From NCBI GenBank assembly GCA_964017155.1, contig OZ024863.1, forward strand, positions 38,385,538-38,449,537: 64,000 nt of DNA, written 5' to 3'. The notes below the pieces were generated by a model. It had not been told where the DNA came from. It saw nothing but the letters and a program-made list of their open reading frames with translations, and made no database searches. This stretch comes from Oasisia sp. SBJ-2009. Taxonomy: Eukaryota > Annelida > Polychaeta > Sabellida > Siboglinidae. How positions within the stretch are numbered: position 1 is the stretch's first letter; each line of letters starts with the position of its first letter. A program made the translations under genes and the position numbers. Positions 37,356-49,425 of the stretch are shown here, in pieces.

Positions 37356-40300
37356 CCAGCACTAAAACATCATCATGACACCAGTAAATGATGGTTGCTG
37401 ATACTCCCAATGCACCAACCAAGATAGATTAGATTCAGGACAAAGACACAGACCACACCACAGTTTCTACCCATGACCCAATCACTGGTGTGTTTCAGGC
37501 GGAAGATGCTGGCCTGACCTTGACCTCATCAAGCAGCACAGGTGGCTTCATCACCTGCAAGTTCACACGTAACGTCACTGTATCTGGCCAAGCAGAAGTC
37601 TTTGATCTCTCTGCACAAAAATACTACGTCATGCTTGCATACGGCAGTCTCCGAGGAGGTATTTAGTTCCACCAACATTGCTCTTGTTCCCTCACACAGA
37701 CATTGACCCTTTACCTTTGACCCATTTAGCTTTGACCCTTTACCTTTAACAATTTACCTTTAACAATTTACCTTTAACAATTTACCTTTAACAATTTACC
37801 TGTAACAATTTACCTTTAACAATTTACCTTTAACAATTTACCTGTAACAATTTACCTGTAACAATTTACCTGTAACAATTTACCTGTAACAATTTACCTG
37901 TAACAATTTACCTTTAACAATTTACCTTTAACAATTTACCTTTAACAATTTACCTTTAACCCTTTTACCCTTTAACCCTTTTACCGTAGCCAAATTTTTC
38001 AAAAACACAACTGAACCAAATTAGTGATCCGGAATAAACAATTATGTTCATGCATTGGTCGCTAAGTGGCATTAGTGGAACATAAATTATTTAAATGTGT
38101 TTATTTTGACAGTGATAAAATCATAGCTGATCGCTAGAGTGAACACATTTAAGCAATTTTCTTGAAGCCATACATTTACATATTTTTTGCTTCAAATTGC
38201 TGTATCTCTGGCAATACGGTGTGCCATGATTAGAGGCGACATTGATGTAAAAAAAATCCTAGAATGTGCTGTGTCGAACTATGCATAAAAACCAATGTGT
38301 ATTTTTTTAGAAATATAATTTTGGCATGCTGGATCACATAATTATGCTTTTTATTGATGTTAATTCTTGTGGATGACATGAATTAAAGTTGCATTCTGAC
38401 ATAATTTCCCCTTTTTAACGCATTTTAGAAAAGTCAATGTACACCATGACCGATGTTTGCTTATTAGCATACTTCCTACCACATGTCTCACTTTGTGGTT
38501 TTATACTTTATTTGAGCAAATATAAGTTTGCAACAAACAACCGCTCTGGAGTTTCCCAAACGTTGATCTATTTTTACCACCAGAACTCTCCGGTCAACGT
38601 AAGTAAACGATATCGCTTTTCACTGGAATTCCCTTCGTCGAGATCTAAGCCAATCAGTGAATTCTAACTGACGAGGCTCGGCAGAATTTGTTTCGTCTTT
38701 TGCTCCTTTTTATCTTAAAATGGCATATTATGTGAAAATAAGTTGATAGGTAGTTGAGTAAAACAATATATAGTGTATGGGGAATGCTGGTTTACTGGAA
38801 AAATTTATTTTAAACATGGCGGAAGTCAGAATGCAACTTTAAGCAACAGCATTCAAGCCGCGGACATTTTCTCCCATCTTCTCCCGTCTTGTCCAGCCTC
38901 ACAGCGGTGACAGTTCTTCAAAAGGTATTGCAAGCTTTGCACTAAAACGAAGCACATTTCTTTCGAGAAGTGTCATGTTGGCGTGGTGTATCACGTATAC
39001 ACTATGTTGATGTTGTCACTTGCAGATGGCACCAAGAGGCAGCACGCTAGCAATGCACGTATGCGCTCTAAGATCCCGGTCGACCTCCTCGCAACGAAAG
39101 ATGCCGTGGGTTCTTCCGAGGGTACCGGAAGAAAAACACTTTTGCACAAAGTTCATGGTAGGTGATGGTCGATCATGAGGCAAGTCATTTACGTTGACCT
39201 TTGCCCTTTTCATTGTCTTCAGTAGTGTTTGAATTAGTATGCACACTGTATCCATGTGCTTGACTACTCAGACAGGAAATACTTCCAGTATATTATCTCC
39301 ACTGCATAGAAGAATAAGAGTTCTAAAGTCAATTAATTAAGCTGAATAGATGTGAGGTGCTGTGGCACAGTGGCTGGGACATCTAACTCTCTATTGAGAG
39401 AACCCGGTTTTAAATCTTGTGTTATCAAATTGAACCACCGTTTTTTCACTCTCTGGCAAGCTTTGTTGCTAGATCCAATTCGCTCAACTATATGAATGAG
39501 AACCTGGCTATATATGGTGGTGGATATTTCTAAATGAACAGTCTGTGTTCATTATTTACAGTGTGGCTAAATACTTCCCAGAGAAGTCAGATAATGTTCA
39601 GTTGAACAGGTTTGTCTGGGTGAATGCGCTTTGCGTATTTTAAAATACTGCGCTATATAAGAACTCGCCTTCATTTTGATAGGGTGGTTTGTCAGGCAAC
39701 CCAGGATCACTGCCACCTCTCAGTGTTCTTGTTTCCGCAGGTGTGCTCATGATCGGGGCCTGGACCGTAGCGGCCGCCATGGGCATGTTCGTCGCACGCC
39801 ACTACAAGCCTGCGTGGCCGAACTCGAAACTTCTCGACACTAAAGTCTGGTTTGTGGTGAGTACCGTGTAAATATACTTTTATCTTCCCACAATGTCTGG
39901 CCCGCAATAAAACAAATACTAGAAATTCCAGTGATGTCAGATGTGACCTTCCCCACCACCGTAGGTAGTAGAGGAAGATGTTTCTTCTCCCAAGAAAAAT
40001 ATGAATGGTGTTAGATAAGTATAAAACACTGCACAAGTCCATCATCATTTATTGACTAATTTACTTGTTGAAATAAGCATTTCCCTCATGGTGCTGGCCC
40101 TCCTATGTTGGTCATTGTTTCAGGTTCATCGTTGTCATGGTGCTGGCCCTATTATGTGTGGTCGTTGTTTCAGCTCCATCGTACTCTCATGGTGCTGGCC
40201 CTATTATGTGTGGTCGTTGTTTCAGCTCCATCGTACTCTCATGGTGCTGGCCCTATTATGTGTGGTCGTTGTTTCAGCTCCATCGTACTCTCATGGTGCT

Positions 40301-43300
40301 GGCCCTATTATGTGTGGTCGTTGTTTCAGCTCCATCGTACTCTCATGGTGCTGGCACTATTATGTGTGGTCGTTGTTTCAGTTCCATCGTTCTCTCATGG
40401 TGCTGGCACTATTATGTGTGGTCGTTGTTTCAGATTCATCGTACTCTCATGGTGCTGGCCCTACTATATGTGGTCGTTGTTTCAGATTCATCGTACTCTC
40501 ATGGTGCTGGCCCTATTATGTGTGGTCGTTGTTTCAGTTCCATCGTACTCTCATGGTGCTGGCCCTATTATGTGTGGTCGTTGTTTCAGTTCCATCGTTC
40601 TCTCATGGTGCTGGCCCTATTATATGTGTTCATTGTTTCAGTTGCATCGTACCCTCATGGTGCTGGCCCTATTATGTGTGGTCGTTGTTTCAGTTCCAGC
40701 GTACTCTCATGGTGCTGGCCCTATTATGTGTGGTCGTTGTTTCAGCTCCATCGTACTCTCATGGTGCTGGCCCTATTATGTGTGGTCGTTGTTTCAGCTC
40801 CATCGTACTCTCATGGTGCTGGCCCTATTATGTGTGGTCGTTGTTTCAGTTCCATCATTCTCTCATGGTGCTGGCCCTATTATATGTGTTCATTGTTTCA
40901 GTTGCATCGTACCCTCATGGTGCTGGCCCTATTATGTGTGGTCGTTGTTTCAGTTCCATCGTTCTCTCATGGTGCTGGCCCTATTATATGTGTTCATTGT
41001 TTCAGTTGCATCGTACCCTCATGGTGCTGGCCCTATTTTGTGAGGTCGTTGTTTCAGTTCCATCGTACTCTCATGGTGCTGGCCCTATTATGTGTGGTCG
41101 TTGTTTCAGCTCCATCATACTCTCATGGTGCTGGCCCTATTATGTGTGGTCGTTGTTTCAGTTCCATCGTTCTCTCATGGTGCTGGCCCTATTATGTGTG
41201 GTCGTTGTTTCAGCTCCATCGTACTCTCATGGTGCTGGCCCTATTATGTGTGGTCGTTGTTTCAGTTCCATCGTACTCTCATGGTGCTGGCCCTATTATG
41301 TGTGGTCGTTGTTTCAGTTCCATCGTTCTCTCATGGTGCTGGCCCTATTATATGTTTTCATTGTTTCAGTTGCATCGTACCCTCGTGGTGCTGGCCCTAT
41401 TATGTGTGGTCGTTGTTTCAGTTCCATCGTACTCTCATGGTGCTGGCCCTATTATGTGTGGTCGTTGTTTCAGTTCCATCGTTCTCTCATGGTGCTGGCC
41501 CTATTATATGTTTTCATTGTTTCAGTTGCATCGTACCCTCGTGGTGCTGGCCCTATTATGTGTGGTCGTTGTTTCAGTTCCATCGTACTCTCATGGTGCT
41601 GGCCCTATTATGTGTGGTCGTTGTTTCAGTTCCATCGTTCTCTCATAGTGCTGGCGCTATTATATGTGTTCATTGTTTCAGTTGCATCGTACCCTCGTGG
41701 TGCTGGCCCTATTATGTGTGGTTGTTGTTTCAGCTCCATCGTACTCTCATGGTGCTGGCCCTATTATGTGTGGTCGTTGTTTCAGTTCCATCGTTCTCTC
41801 ATAGTGCTGGCCCTATTATGTGTGGTCGTTGTTTCAGTTCCATCGTTCTCTCATAGTGCTGGCGCTATTATATGTGTTCATTGTTTCAGTTGCATCGTAC
41901 CCTCATGGTGCTGGCCCTATTATGTGTGGTCGTTGTTTCAGTTCCATCGTTCTCTCATAGTGCTGGCGCTATTATATGTGTTCATTGTTTCAGTTGCATC
42001 GTACCCTCATGGTGCTGGCCCTATTATGTGTGGTCGTTGTTTCAGTTGCATCGTTCTCTCATGGTGCTGGCCCTATTATATGTTTTCATTGTTTCAGTTG
42101 CATCGTACCCTCGTGGTGCTGGCCCTATTATGTGTGGTCGTTGTTTCAGTTCCATCGTACTCTCATGGTGCTGGCCCTATTATGTGTGGTCGTTGTTTCA
42201 GTTCCATCGTTCTCTCATGGTGCTGGCCCTATTATGTGTGGTTGTTGTTTCAGCTCCATCGTACTCTCATGGTGCTGGCCCTATTATGTGTGGTCGTTGT
42301 TTCAGTTCCATCGTTCTCTCATAGTGCTGGCCCTATTATGTGTGGTCGTTGTTTCAGTTCCATCGTTCTCTCATAGTGCTGGCGCTATTATATGTGTTCA
42401 TTGTTTCAGTTGCATCGTACCCTCATGGTGCTGGCCCTCCTGTGCACAGTCGCTGCATTCATTATCATCTTCGTCCAAGTGAAAGAGTACACAGAGGTGA
42501 GTGCGAGTGACTTAGAGTGAGGGAAAGAGAGTGGAAGGGAGGTAGATTGGGAGAGAGGGAGAGAATTCATAAAGAGTGCATGAGAGGAGGATAGATGGCA
42601 GATAGTAGAGAGAAGGGTGTGAGAGGAGAATAGATTGCTGGGTGGAGAGGAGAGAGAGAGGAGACTTGAGAAGAGAGAGAGATAGGTAGTAGGTAGGTAG
42701 GAGAGGGGGGGGGGGTAAAAAGAGAGAGTGGGGTAGAGATCAAGGGCATGCATACAACAATAAATGGAAGTATCTGATTCTCAACATATGTATCTGTTGT
42801 GTCTACCGTTTAGTTGGCTATAACCAAAACTTTCTGATCTGTTGCAAAAAACACATCTTCAATGCATCAATGTATTGCTGTTGTTCAATGTCCGATTCAT
42901 GTAACTATTATTGTGTTCACATAGAATTAAAGCAATTTACTTAAGTGGTTTTTCTTTATGTATATAATACCAACTAGCTTGAAGCAGTACAACAAATGTG
43001 TGTCATTGCAAATAACTGCACATCATAAATGATTTTAGTGTGAATGTGCTTACTTTTTGATATGTGAATTTTGCATGAGAATTACTATATATAAACAAAA
43101 TGTTTTACCATTTTTGCTTTGTTTTCAGGTTTCTGGCGATTCAAATTTCAAGCAGTCCCACCCGCCAATGGGCATAGTGATCACTGCCTTGGTTATAATC
43201 AATGTGAGTCTACATTATTTCCCCATTTTCACTCCAAGTGGATAAGCTAAAATCCAGAGTCTAACAGTGTAAAATGTCAATGTGCCAGTCTAATTTAGTG

Positions 43301-46300
43301 GACTCAGACATATTTTTCATGTTATATGTTTCATATAATATTATTTAGATATATTATTTTTGAGAAAGAAAAAGATGTTTGTATTATTGTAAATTTCATA
43401 CACACATCTACCCTTGGTAATCAGATTTGTGCATACACGTTGGTTAGAAAACTTGTTTTTTGTTACGTATTTACAATAAAAGACCAGCCAAAATACATCT
43501 TGTGAAAAGACTGAAGTCATAAGCTGCTGGAACCAATCTTGGCTGTTTAAATGGTTAATATTATCATACACGTGATGAGGTCATGTGACCAGTACAACAT
43601 CAGATGATCTATTAAAATAGTCAAAAAGCTTGTCTAATGCATGATTTAGCCAATGACAATGACTTGTATTATGGTGGAATTAACTAACGTTAATTTGAGT
43701 TTTAAGTACTGCATTAATTTATGGATTCCTGCATGTAATAATGAATGATCCCTTTGATGTATTTGTTCCAGCCAATAATGACCTTCTTTAGATGCCATCC
43801 TGGTGCAAAGTACCGAGCATTGTTTGACTGGGCACACTTTTCTGTAGGCATGAGTGCACTCATCTTGTCATGTGAGTCATTGTTATTGTCATTGTCTTTA
43901 TTCAGACTGAAATATGCACAACATGTACACCATAATAAATTCACAAGTGATATAGTATTAAGCTAGCATTAATTTTGTTACTGATGTGCAATGACATCAT
44001 CAACTTATGTGTCACAGATGAAATAAGTCTCTATAACGTTTGCTATATTTTATTTATATATATAAATAAACTCCATTAAGCAAAAAAGAGGTATTGTTTT
44101 ATTTTTGCAAAGCAATTCCAAATACTTCTGTGAGCTATATGCATGTGTTTGGATATCAAGCATAATTCAAGAAATATTCCTCAAAGGGAGACACTGACAA
44201 ATAACAAATGTTAAAACTCCTTGAATTATTTCATTGAAATCACCCTATGCACAAGAACACATTTTGTTGTGACATATATCAGAACTTAGTTATTAAACGG
44301 CACATATTTTACCTAATAGTGCCTAATTAATGAATGCCATTTTATGTTAATAAATGTTGAGAATCAGATACCACCATGTTGAACATGTTTCTAGAACTAC
44401 AGTCTCTATTCAAATGCATCATCATCCTAAATGCATGGGTAGTTTCCACCCTACATTGCTTACACTCACTCAGCTATACCTGACAGTGGTGGATATTTGT
44501 GTACAAACGAGTAGTTTTCATGCATTCATTGCAGTGTGGCTGGATGCTTTCCACAGAAGTCTAGATGTTGTTTGATTGAACAGTCCTGAGGACTAGCTGC
44601 TGCATTATATAAGAACTTTTTAATAGCATGATAGCAATCTTAGTGTAGTTCCACCATGAAGTATAAGTGTATATGTGGTAATAAAATCCTCACCTTGCAA
44701 TCTCATGTGCAGCATATATTGGGAAGATCTCACGCATCTGCACAAACTTAAAACATTTGCATATTTGGAAGTGTGTGACATCTTCTCAGAAACATGTACA
44801 AGATAACCAAAACAGTTTTCCCGATAAGATAAAAGGAAGAAAATAGCCATAAGTGGGGCTGTTCTCTTTGTGTTTTGCGTGTGTAAAAGATGCTCACAGG
44901 TAACAGTTGTGTTGTGTTTGCAGTCATCAATGTGTTCAGTGGCATCAAGCTGGGTGGCTTCAGCGACAACGTCATGTGGGTAATGGCCACCTACATAGTC
45001 TTCTACGTCATCATCATGTTGGTGATGGAAGCACACAAGTGTTCGAAGTGTTCCGGGGCAGGTGGGTCGACGTCTCTTTCATTCGCGGTTTCAAACCAGA
45101 AATGTTATCATCAGTGTGGTTATTGTTGGTGTAGTTGTCAACACTGTAGTTGTTGTTGTCTGCAGTGTTGGGCGCTGTGTGATTGTTGTCTATGTGGGTG
45201 TTGTGTTTTTCGTCAGTGTGGTTGATATAAGCGTGATTCTGATATGTGTAGTTGTTGTCAGTTTAGTTGTAGTCAGTGTAGTTGTCAATTTAGTTGTAGT
45301 CAGATTTATTGTTTTCAGTATTGTTGTAATCAGTATGATTGTCATCAATGTGGTTGTCACCAGTGTGATTGTCACCAGCGTGGTTGTCATCAGTGTGGTT
45401 GTCAGTATGATGTCATCAGTGTGGTTTTCATCAGTGTGGTTGTCATCAGTGTTGTTGTCATCAGTGTGGTTTTCATCAGTGTGGTTGTCATCAGTGTGGT
45501 TTTCATCAGTGTAGTTGTCACCAGCGTGATTGTCACCAGCGTGGTTGTCACCAGCGTGGTTGTCATCAGCGTGGTTGTCATCAGTGGCATTGTCATCAGT
45601 GTGGTTGTCATCAGTGTTGTTGTCATCAATGTTATTGTCATCAGTGTCATTGTCATCAGTCGTTGTCATCGGTGTCATTGTCATCAGTGTTGTTGTCATC
45701 GGTGTTGTTGTCATCAGTGTCATTGTCAGCAGTGTCGTTGTCATCAGTGTCACTGGTGTCCATTATATAATATTATTATTATAATACATTGTCATTAGAA
45801 ATCTTAGTATTCTGGTAACATTGTTAGGTAATAATTATATACATTTAGATACATTTTACATCAGATGGATAAGTTGTATTTTAATAATATTCCTTCACAG
45901 GTGCCATTCCTCTGATCATGTTTCACCTCTATGATCTGTGCCTAATTCATTGCTTTGTTTTGCAGGAAAGAGCAAGTCAATGGAATTGAGATCCAAGTCC
46001 AGCAGTGTGACCACTGAACCATCGCCTCCCGTGAGTGCTAACTAATACTGGTTTATGATTGCGAGCAAACACGTATACATCACCTTAAAATTATTAATGA
46101 TAATAAAATAGTCTTTAAACATTACTTTTATGGAGCAATTTTTCTGCGTTTTATAGTTATGTAATCAAACTGTGTCTGAACTGTTTAGTTTGTGTTATAT
46201 ATTTTTACAACAAGTTTTATTTTAATCAGTGTCAATGCAACCATAAAGTGTAGATATCGCCACAGTCAGCCATGTTGATGATGTTTTGCTGTTTGGGAGC

Positions 46301-47366
46301 TCACAGCAAACTGGGTGTGTTTTCCAGAAATGATTATGTTGAATACACTAATTATATTTTTGTCTAGAAAACAAAACTAAAATGAAGAACTTTTCTGGAA
46401 AACAAAACTAAAATAAACAAAAAATAACTAATTGTTGTCATGTCTGGTAAGTAATGTATTAATAACAAATGATAATGTGGTTGTGATAATAAAGTAGCCA
46501 TATTAGGAGCCAAAACCATAATCCCGGACATAAAACTGTAGTAACTGTCGTCATCATGCCAGTGCTGAGTCTACTTGTGAGTATATAAACTTTGCAATAA
46601 TTATCGTGTACAGTCACATCTAAAAAGAACAATAAAACAAAATACACCAGACACCACGCTTGCATGGCTCTGATACCCACAATGTCATCGATGTGCATTA
46701 ATATCAGTTTCACTCATCAGTCTTCAGCAAAGTAATGTTTAAAAGTGGTATATTGTAATGAAACCACCACTCACAGACATGCAGCAGTAATCGGATATTC
46801 CTATAAAAACATCACTTGCAATGGACTGTTAATATATTTATTAAATTTATCTATTTTATACAATTTAGATATTTTAATTAGTTATCATTTCACTTTTTCA
46901 GGTTGTATATTCCATTTAATTTATTTTAATAATCTACTTTGCTAATTTTTAAATTGTTTAACCGACACTTTAATTAGTCATAATTTTATATATTCAAGCC
47001 ATTTACAGTTTTATTATCCTACTTATACTACTGTGTTTTCATTTTATAATTTTACCAGATATTCTGATTAGTAATAGTGTCATACATAATTATAATTTCA
47101 CATATAGTATTATTTATTTAATTATTTTTTATAAGTTGCAAAGCTCTTATTGTACTGTTCAGCCATTTTGGCTGCCACAGAGAATAAATGTTATTATTAA
47201 GGCAACACCACACGTTTTGTGGAGTTTGTGAGTTTGCGTGGGGAGTGTCATGTGATGTTTCTCTATGTTTCAGTCGCTCACCTTCAAGTACTCAATGCTC
47301 ATCATCTTCATGTCCGTGTCTGTTGGGCTGTTTTCCGTTATGCTCATCCTGGTGGTAGAGTCATAA
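34183..47366 (+). CDS. FRRS1: Signal peptide-DOMON-cytochrome b561 protein, FRRS1 (ferric-chelate reductase 1) family, twelve coding exons
   Basis: The family consists of membrane oxidoreductases with a lumenal heme-binding DOMON domain and a b561 core that passes electrons across the membrane. Exons: 34183-34239, 35432-35614, 36536-36643, 37499-37658, 39026-39157, 39741-39856, 42410-42496, 43129-43203, 43772-43871, 44924-45061, 45966-46030, 47274-47366. They total 1314 nt and 437 residues, all GT-AG and in phase. Residues 1-19 form the signal peptide. A cysteine block (CGTSAGCLRSPDGCKGDACD, 25-44) opens the DOMON region (~25-170). A linker leads to TM1 (~214-233), TM2 (256-275), TM3 (294-312), TM4 (325-345), TM5 (355-379), a Ser/Lys-rich loop and a last TM (412-434). 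The expected heme-ligand histidines are H213 (HGVLM), H254 (LHRT), H292 (HPPMG) and H328 (DWAHFSVG). The Reeler domain of vertebrate FRRS1 is not seen. Its intron 6 carries a 45-acceptor tandem array. A poly(A) signal candidate is at 48875. Confidence 0.9.
36225..36516. mobile_element. 292-bp MITE, copy 2, next to an FRRS1-like splice acceptor
   Basis: Full-length relative of 10035-10327, beginning AGGGCTTTATGCAG and ending CTCTGCATGAAGCTA. It stops about 19 bases before the acceptor of exon 3 (exon starts 36536), so the element or its border supplies the likely branch-point region. Confidence 0.8.
37214..37353. repeat. (CA)n microsatellite in FRRS1-like intron 3
   Basis: About 70 CA units with one AACAA break at 37292. 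It ends about 145 bases upstream of exon 4 (37499). Confidence 0.97.
37735..37985. repeat. 14-bp minisatellite (CCTTTAACAATTTA)n in FRRS1-like intron 4
   Basis: About 17 units, some with CCTGTAACAATTTA instead, starting 76 bases after the exon 4 donor. It is followed by CCTTTAACCCTTTT variants. Confidence 0.95.
38383..38842. mobile_element. 460-bp TIR element in FRRS1-like intron 4
   Basis: Perfect 18-bp terminal inverted repeats: TTAAAGTTGCATTCTGAC (38383-38400) and GTCAGAATGCAACTTTAA (38825-38842). A related half-end, GGAATGCAACTTTAA, occurs at about 48210-48225 in the 3' flank of the same gene. No transposase. Confidence 0.85.
39354..39676 (+). mobile_element. tRNA-derived SINE, long form, in FRRS1-like intron 5
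   Basis: The head GTGGCACAGTGGCTGGGAC is followed by a degenerate B box CGGTTTTAAATC. The body has TCACTCTCTGGCAAGC and TATGAATGAGAACCTGGCTA, and the tail is GCGCTATATAAGAACTCGCC. It ends about 65 bases before exon 6 (39741). Confidence 0.85.
40083..42440 (+). repeat. 52-bp tandem array made of splice acceptor plus exon 7 start (FRRS1-like intron 6)
   Basis: Forty-five sites ending in TTTCAG lie at 40123, 40173 and then every 52 bases to 42409, with no length change after the first step of 50. The last is the true acceptor of exon 7. After each acceptor the unit reads LHRTLMVLALLCVVVVS or a close variant; exon 7 reads LHRTLMVLALLCTVAAF, so the unit is homologous to the first ~52 bases of the exon. 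Two unit types alternate: A (GTGTGGTCGTTGTTTCAG) and B (TATGTGTTCATTGTTTCAG). B occurs at ten sites, including the real one. The units lack stops except variants with CTCATAG, which gives the large spurious ORFs (774, 503, 312 and 254 codons). Confidence 0.97.
42500..42735. repeat. GA-rich purine tract
   Basis: Degenerate GAGA/GAGG/GATA sequence just after the exon 7 donor (GT at 42497), ending in a G run at about 42705-42714. Low complexity on the transcribed strand. Confidence 0.85.
44440..44615 (+). mobile_element. 5'-truncated SINE in FRRS1-like intron 9
   Basis: Contains the body and tail of the SINE at 39.4 kb (ACACTCACTCAGCTATA, CAGTGGTGGATAT, AACAGTCCTGAGGACTAG, TATATAAGAACTTT). The tRNA-like head is missing. 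Confidence 0.8.
45095..45755. repeat. 15-bp minisatellite (GTCATCAGTGTGGTT)n in FRRS1-like intron 10
   Basis: About 40 imperfect units, starting about 35 bases after the exon 10 donor (45062). Because 15 is a multiple of 3, frames stay open on both strands (187 and 184 codons) and give 5-residue protein repeats. These are not considered genes. Confidence 0.95.
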
Positions 47367-49425
47367 ACTGCTAAACTGCAGCCAGTAACTGTCTGGAAAT
47401 GACTGAACAGTGGTGCCAGTTGTTCCACTTCCAGCAAGAAGTTATATATACTTTTGCCAATGTTGCAACACACGTGTGTTGCTCATTCTTCTCTTTCAAA
47501 TCACCTCATTTCTCAACTAAATCTATTTTCATATTTTTATTTTTAAAGTGTCCATAAAAACAACAGCATTGTCATTTATTTGATTTTCTTCAAAAAGGAT
47601 CCAACTTTCAGGACTTATATTGTATCGCTAACCAAATAACCTCCCTTCAGATTCTTCAATTTGGCACCTGTGTTATATAAGTGGTTTTAAAAATGGTTGA
47701 AAGTTTCTTAAAGTGCACATTGCTATGGTGAAGAAAACCACTTAGTTGCTACTTGCATTGAAGACATATATATAACCTTAGAGAAACACAAATGTAATGA
47801 TATTTGTAATTTAGATAGTCAGCTTCCTTGTGATTTAACAAAAAAGAATATGTATAATGTTTTATATAATGTTACTATATAGTAAAACTATTTTCTAAAT
47901 TATATTTTTGCGACATCACTTCAAGTGGTGTTCTTAGACAATCCAATTTTAATACAAACTTCCTGTGAATTGACATATTGCATACAATCTTACTTTCTTC
48001 ATTTTCATACAGACTATACAATGTTAACATAAAACGTTGCAAATGAAGGCACAATATATCTGTGTTTCACACTGTTATTGCGTTGCTGACTGGATCTCGA
48101 AACCATGCAGAAAAATACTTTATCGAATAAGGTCAAATGCTAAAGTAACATAATAAGAAGAGCAAATAATATGTATGTTGCTCATACACATTCTTAAAAG
48201 CCATTGAAATGGAATGCAACTTTAATGTAAGATTCTGTTACGTTTGTCATGATTACAGCATATTGCTCTCACAATATAGCAGTAGTATTGTTATGATGGA
48301 TGGGTTTGTACTACATTTTGAATATTTGTTAGCTATAGTTGTCTTGCTGGATTACATATAATGCATGTAGTCTGCATACAATGACACAGTGTCTTTAGAT
48401 AGACATGTTTGTTGATTTGAAATAGCTATATATTGGGTATCTAACATTTATGGTGATATGTTATTGCTGCATGTATATGTAATATGTATGCACAGTTGGA
48501 CAAAGACATCTCACAGGCTAATAGCTAGACTCACGTCTTTGCCCTTTCACTCTAGTTATTAACTTAGACATAGGAGACAGTGGTGGTGGAGCGTTGTTCA
48601 TGTTGTGTGTGATGTTGATTCTGTGGGATTAATTAATGATCTCATTTGTGATCTATAAAACAACCACAGTGTACAGAGGTAGTTCTTTGAGAGGTGGTTA
48701 CATGGGAATAACAGACTTCTACACATAAATCTGACATGTCAGCGATACATCTATGCAGTATAAAATTATTGAGTGAGCGCCTTTCATAAAGATGGTGAAC
48801 TGTTGTGACCTGTTGAAGACATTGCAGAAATGTGATTTATTTCTACAACTGTAGAGAACTGAATATGGTGGCGGAATAAATATGTTTCAACTATTTAGTG
48901 TGCAGTACTTGTTTTCATTTATAAATATCAATATGCTTGAATATGGGCCAGGGTTTAGCTGCATGGCAGTTGGATGTGATATTAGGATATCAGATGTACT
49001 TGATGTAGTAGGTATAGGGGGAAATAATGTAAACTCCAATTATTGGACAGTGTTTTGAACATGCTCAATTTATAAGAAACACACCAAAAGTCATACGCCA
49101 CTGTGTCTGTGACAAATTAAACTACAAAGAGCATAGTTTTTTGTATTATATATCGCTATAGTCTTATACTATTGTTACACGCTTTCGTATCGTGATAACG
49201 ATCAGCCGTGGCTTGCAAGGCTCTGTCCGCCAGCAATTTTTGAACGGTGAATGTCAACAACAATATGATAAGTATATGATATGGCAATTATTTCGCAAGA
49301 CAATCGTGTAGAAGCAGTCGTTTCAGTTACTTAAAGCCGTTTTATATTTTACACAGACCCTATTGTACACCTATGCTCATTTGCCAATCGCAAGATTGCA
49401 GCACCTATACATTCTTTCAGCAGGC
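47367..49425. other. 3' flank of the FRRS1-like gene
   Basis: AT-rich sequence, probably 3'UTR up to about 48.9 kb, then intergenic. It contains a half-end of the TTAAAGTTGCATT element at about 48210. No other gene seen. Confidence 0.5.
48875..48880 (+). terminator. Candidate poly(A) signal AATAAA
   Basis: AATAAA in GCGGAATAAATATG, about 1.5 kb after the FRRS1-like stop codon. Other AT-rich hexamers lie closer, so assignment is tentative. Confidence 0.35.

Noticed and set aside
40052..42376. A 774-codon open frame and companions of 503, 312 and 254 codons
   Set aside because: They are the result of a stop-poor 52-bp repeat (52 is not divisible by 3, so all frames cycle through the same peptide), located in an intron of the FRRS1-like gene.
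40083..42440. CRISPR-like regular repeat array
   Set aside because: The units are contiguous with no unique spacers, and the context is an animal intron.
45062..45798. 184-187 codon frames on both strands
   Set aside because: A 15-bp repeat keeps frames open; it lies within intron 10 of the FRRS1-like gene.
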